A DNA stretch of 5,942 nucleotides from Methanoculleus sp. (GTDB lineage Archaea > Halobacteriota > Methanomicrobia > Methanomicrobiales > Methanoculleaceae), in assembly GCA_028698765.1 (NCBI GenBank), contig JAQVVW010000106.1, positions 1 through 5,942 on the forward strand, in the 5' to 3' direction. Under the pieces are notes generated by a model. It saw only the letters and a list, made by a program, of their open reading frames with translations, was not told the DNA's origin and ran no database searches. Each line of letters begins with the position of its first letter. The first letter of the stretch is position 1. Below are positions 5,110 to 5,942 of this stretch, one piece after another. Position numbers and translations under genes: made by a program.

Positions 5110-5879
5110 CGCGAGTTCGCGGGCTTGATGCTCTCCTGAGATCCTACGAACCCGTTGCGGTTGCGCTCTCCGGGGGAACGGACAGTTCGGTTCTGCTGGC
5201 GTTCGCCCGGCATCACGGGGTTCAGGTGATCGCCATCAGCATCGATACCGGCCTCACCCCGCCCGGGGAACTCGCGGCGGCGCGCAGACTCTCGGAGCGC
5301 CTGGGGATCGCGCACGTCGTGGTTCCGCTCGATATGCTTGAGATCCCCGCTGTCCGGGAGAACCGGCCGGAGCGGTGCTACGTCTGCAAGCGGGCTATGA
5401 TGGAGGCGGTCGTGGCGGAGGCACGGCGGCAGGGGTGCCGGACGGTGGTCGATGGGACGCATGCCGACGACCGGGCGGATACCCGGCCGGGGATGCGGGC
5501 GCTCTCCGAACTCGGGATCAGGAGCCCGTTTGCTGAATGCGGTATGGGGAAGGCGGAGATCGAGGCCCTTGCAGAAGAACTCGGGGTGCCCATCCGCCCG
5601 CCGTCCGCGTGCCTCGCAACCCGCATCCCCACCGGTGAGCCGGTCACCCGGGAGTGCCTCGCCCTCGTCGCGGCGGCGGAGTCCCTCCTCGCGCGGGAGA
5701 TCCCGGGGACGATCCGGGTCCGGTGCATCGGCGGCGCCCGGGCCCTGGTCGAGGCCGACCCGGCGCACCGCCGGAGGCTTGAGGAACTGCTCGGTGCGGT
5801 GAAGGAACTCGGGTTCGAGGACGTAGCGATAGCCTCCGGGGGCTATCGTGAGGGAGGTGCGGATTCGTGGAAGCGGTGA
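5106..5879 (+). CDS. larE: LarE-type ATP-dependent sulfurtransferase (PP-loop)
   Basis: A 257-residue cytoplasmic PP-loop ATPase of the LarE family, full length. LarE adenylates a carboxylate of the pyridinium bis-carboxylate precursor and inserts sulfur on the way to the nickel-pincer nucleotide of lactate racemase. Visible are the ATP loop SGGTDSS (residues 22-28), IDTGL (46-50) and DGTHADD (116-122). C91 and C94 (CYVC) plus C169 (PSACLATR) form a three-cysteine set like that of LarE homologues that bind a [4Fe-4S] cluster and transfer sulfide catalytically, rather than the single sacrificial cysteine of Lactiplantibacillus LarE. No larA, larB or larC is in view, and many LarE-like proteins occur without lactate racemase, so the true substrate may differ. 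The ATG at 5106 is the only usable start: a stop lies in frame at 5079 and the PP-loop follows at the usual distance. Its ribosome site is weak. The thiI-like gene overlaps its end by 13 nt, indicating co-expression. Confidence 0.9.
   Translation: MTRVRGLDALLRSYEPVAVALSGGTDSSVLLAFARHHGVQVIAISIDTGLTPPGELAAARRLSERLGIAHVVVPLDMLEIPAVRENRPERCYVCKRAMMEAVVAEARRQGCRTVVDGTHADDRADTRPGMRALSELGIRSPFAECGMGKAEIEALAEELGVPIRPPSACLATRIPTGEPVTRECLALVAAAESLLAREIPGTIRVRCIGGARALVEADPAHRRRLEELLGAVKELGFEDVAIASGGYREGGADSWKR
5853..5859 (+). promoter_or_regulatory. Strong ribosome site for the thiI-like gene, inside larE
   Basis: GGAGGTG lies within the end of the larE coding sequence, 7 nt before GTG 5867. It decides the downstream start: the ATG at 5879, which forms a TGATG overlap with the larE stop, would be 19 nt away. 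Confidence 0.65.
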
Positions 5880-5942
5880 TGGTCAGGTACGGGGAGATCT
5901 TCCTCAAGAGCGAGACGGTGAAACGGCGGTACATATCGATAA
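5867..5942 (+). CDS. thiI: ThiI-like tRNA 4-thiouridine synthase, N-terminus only
   Basis: Only 25 residues are visible before the window ends. They begin MEAVMVRYGEIFLKS, and the VRYGEIFLK segment (residues 6-14) is the characteristic opening of ThiI, ahead of its ferredoxin-like and THUMP domains. ThiI adenylates U8 of tRNA and adds sulfur; archaeal forms usually lack the rhodanese domain of the Escherichia coli protein. Start GTG 5867 is chosen for the GGAGGTG site 7 nt upstream. The gene overlaps larE by 13 nt in another frame, so two PP-loop sulfurtransferases appear to be translationally linked. The assignment rests on the N-terminal signature alone; the PP-loop and any catalytic cysteines lie outside the window. 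Confidence 0.75.
   Translation, partial: MEAVMVRYGEIFLKSETVKRRYISI

Noticed and set aside
5040..5768. 242-codon minus-strand open frame opposite larE
   Set aside because: Pro/Arg/Asp-rich shadow of the larE coding strand in GC-rich DNA; no motif.
5879..5942. ATG 5879 as the thiI start (TGATG overlap)
   Set aside because: Its distance of 19 nt from GGAGGTG is too long, while GTG 5867 is at an ideal 7 nt.
1..5942. Mobile elements, CRISPR arrays, tRNA or rRNA genes, defence systems
   Set aside because: No transposase or integrase, no direct-repeat arrays, no cloverleaf or rRNA signature, and no defence-type domains were seen; gene content is housekeeping and glycan biosynthesis.

Overview
The window looks like chromosomal DNA from a GC-rich methanogenic archaeon, most likely a Methanomicrobiales member of the Methanoculleus type. 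The evidence is the high GC content with strong third-position GC, the archaeal-type Shine-Dalgarno sequences (GGTGA, GGAGGTG), A/T-rich boxes about 25 nt upstream of plausible transcript starts, and a DUF2150 gene, a family I know only from archaea. The genus is a recollection-based guess; no rRNA or marker gene is present to prove it. There is no mobile element, CRISPR array, tRNA or rRNA.

Positions 1-1630 (minus strand) hold two genes of a surface-glycan sugar-nucleotide pathway: a Gfo/Idh/MocA oxidoreductase and, 12 nt downstream, a UDP-N-acetylhexosamine 6-dehydrogenase (WecC/WbpA type) that runs off the left edge. Such a pair classically oxidises C6 and then C3 of a UDP-HexNAc. A 2-3-diamino uronic acid precursor for N-glycans, S-layer or archaellum decoration is the natural inference. 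The divergent region 1631-1816 contains a near-palindromic TATA-like box, a perfect 10-bp inverted repeat with a nested stem, and a second 6-bp dyad just before the next gene.

Positions 1817-3301 (plus) encode a 14-segment polysaccharide (Wzx/MATE-like) flippase, the probable exporter of the lipid-linked glycan. Positions 3382-3819 (plus) encode a small GNAT acetyltransferase with its own TATA box and ribosome site. It converges on the next pair.

Positions 3916-5003 (minus) form a two-gene unit: a DUF2150 protein and a 150-residue protein with a CxC-x5-CxC putative metal knuckle, joined by a GTGA start/stop overlap. Both are of unknown function and are the least explained part of the window.

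Positions 5106-5942 (plus) carry a sulfur-transfer pair: a LarE-type PP-loop sulfurtransferase overlapping by 13 nt the start of a ThiI-like tRNA 4-thiouridine synthase that is cut by the right edge. The pair is divergent from the DUF2150 unit across a 102-nt region with an inverted repeat and a 4-codon upstream ORF.
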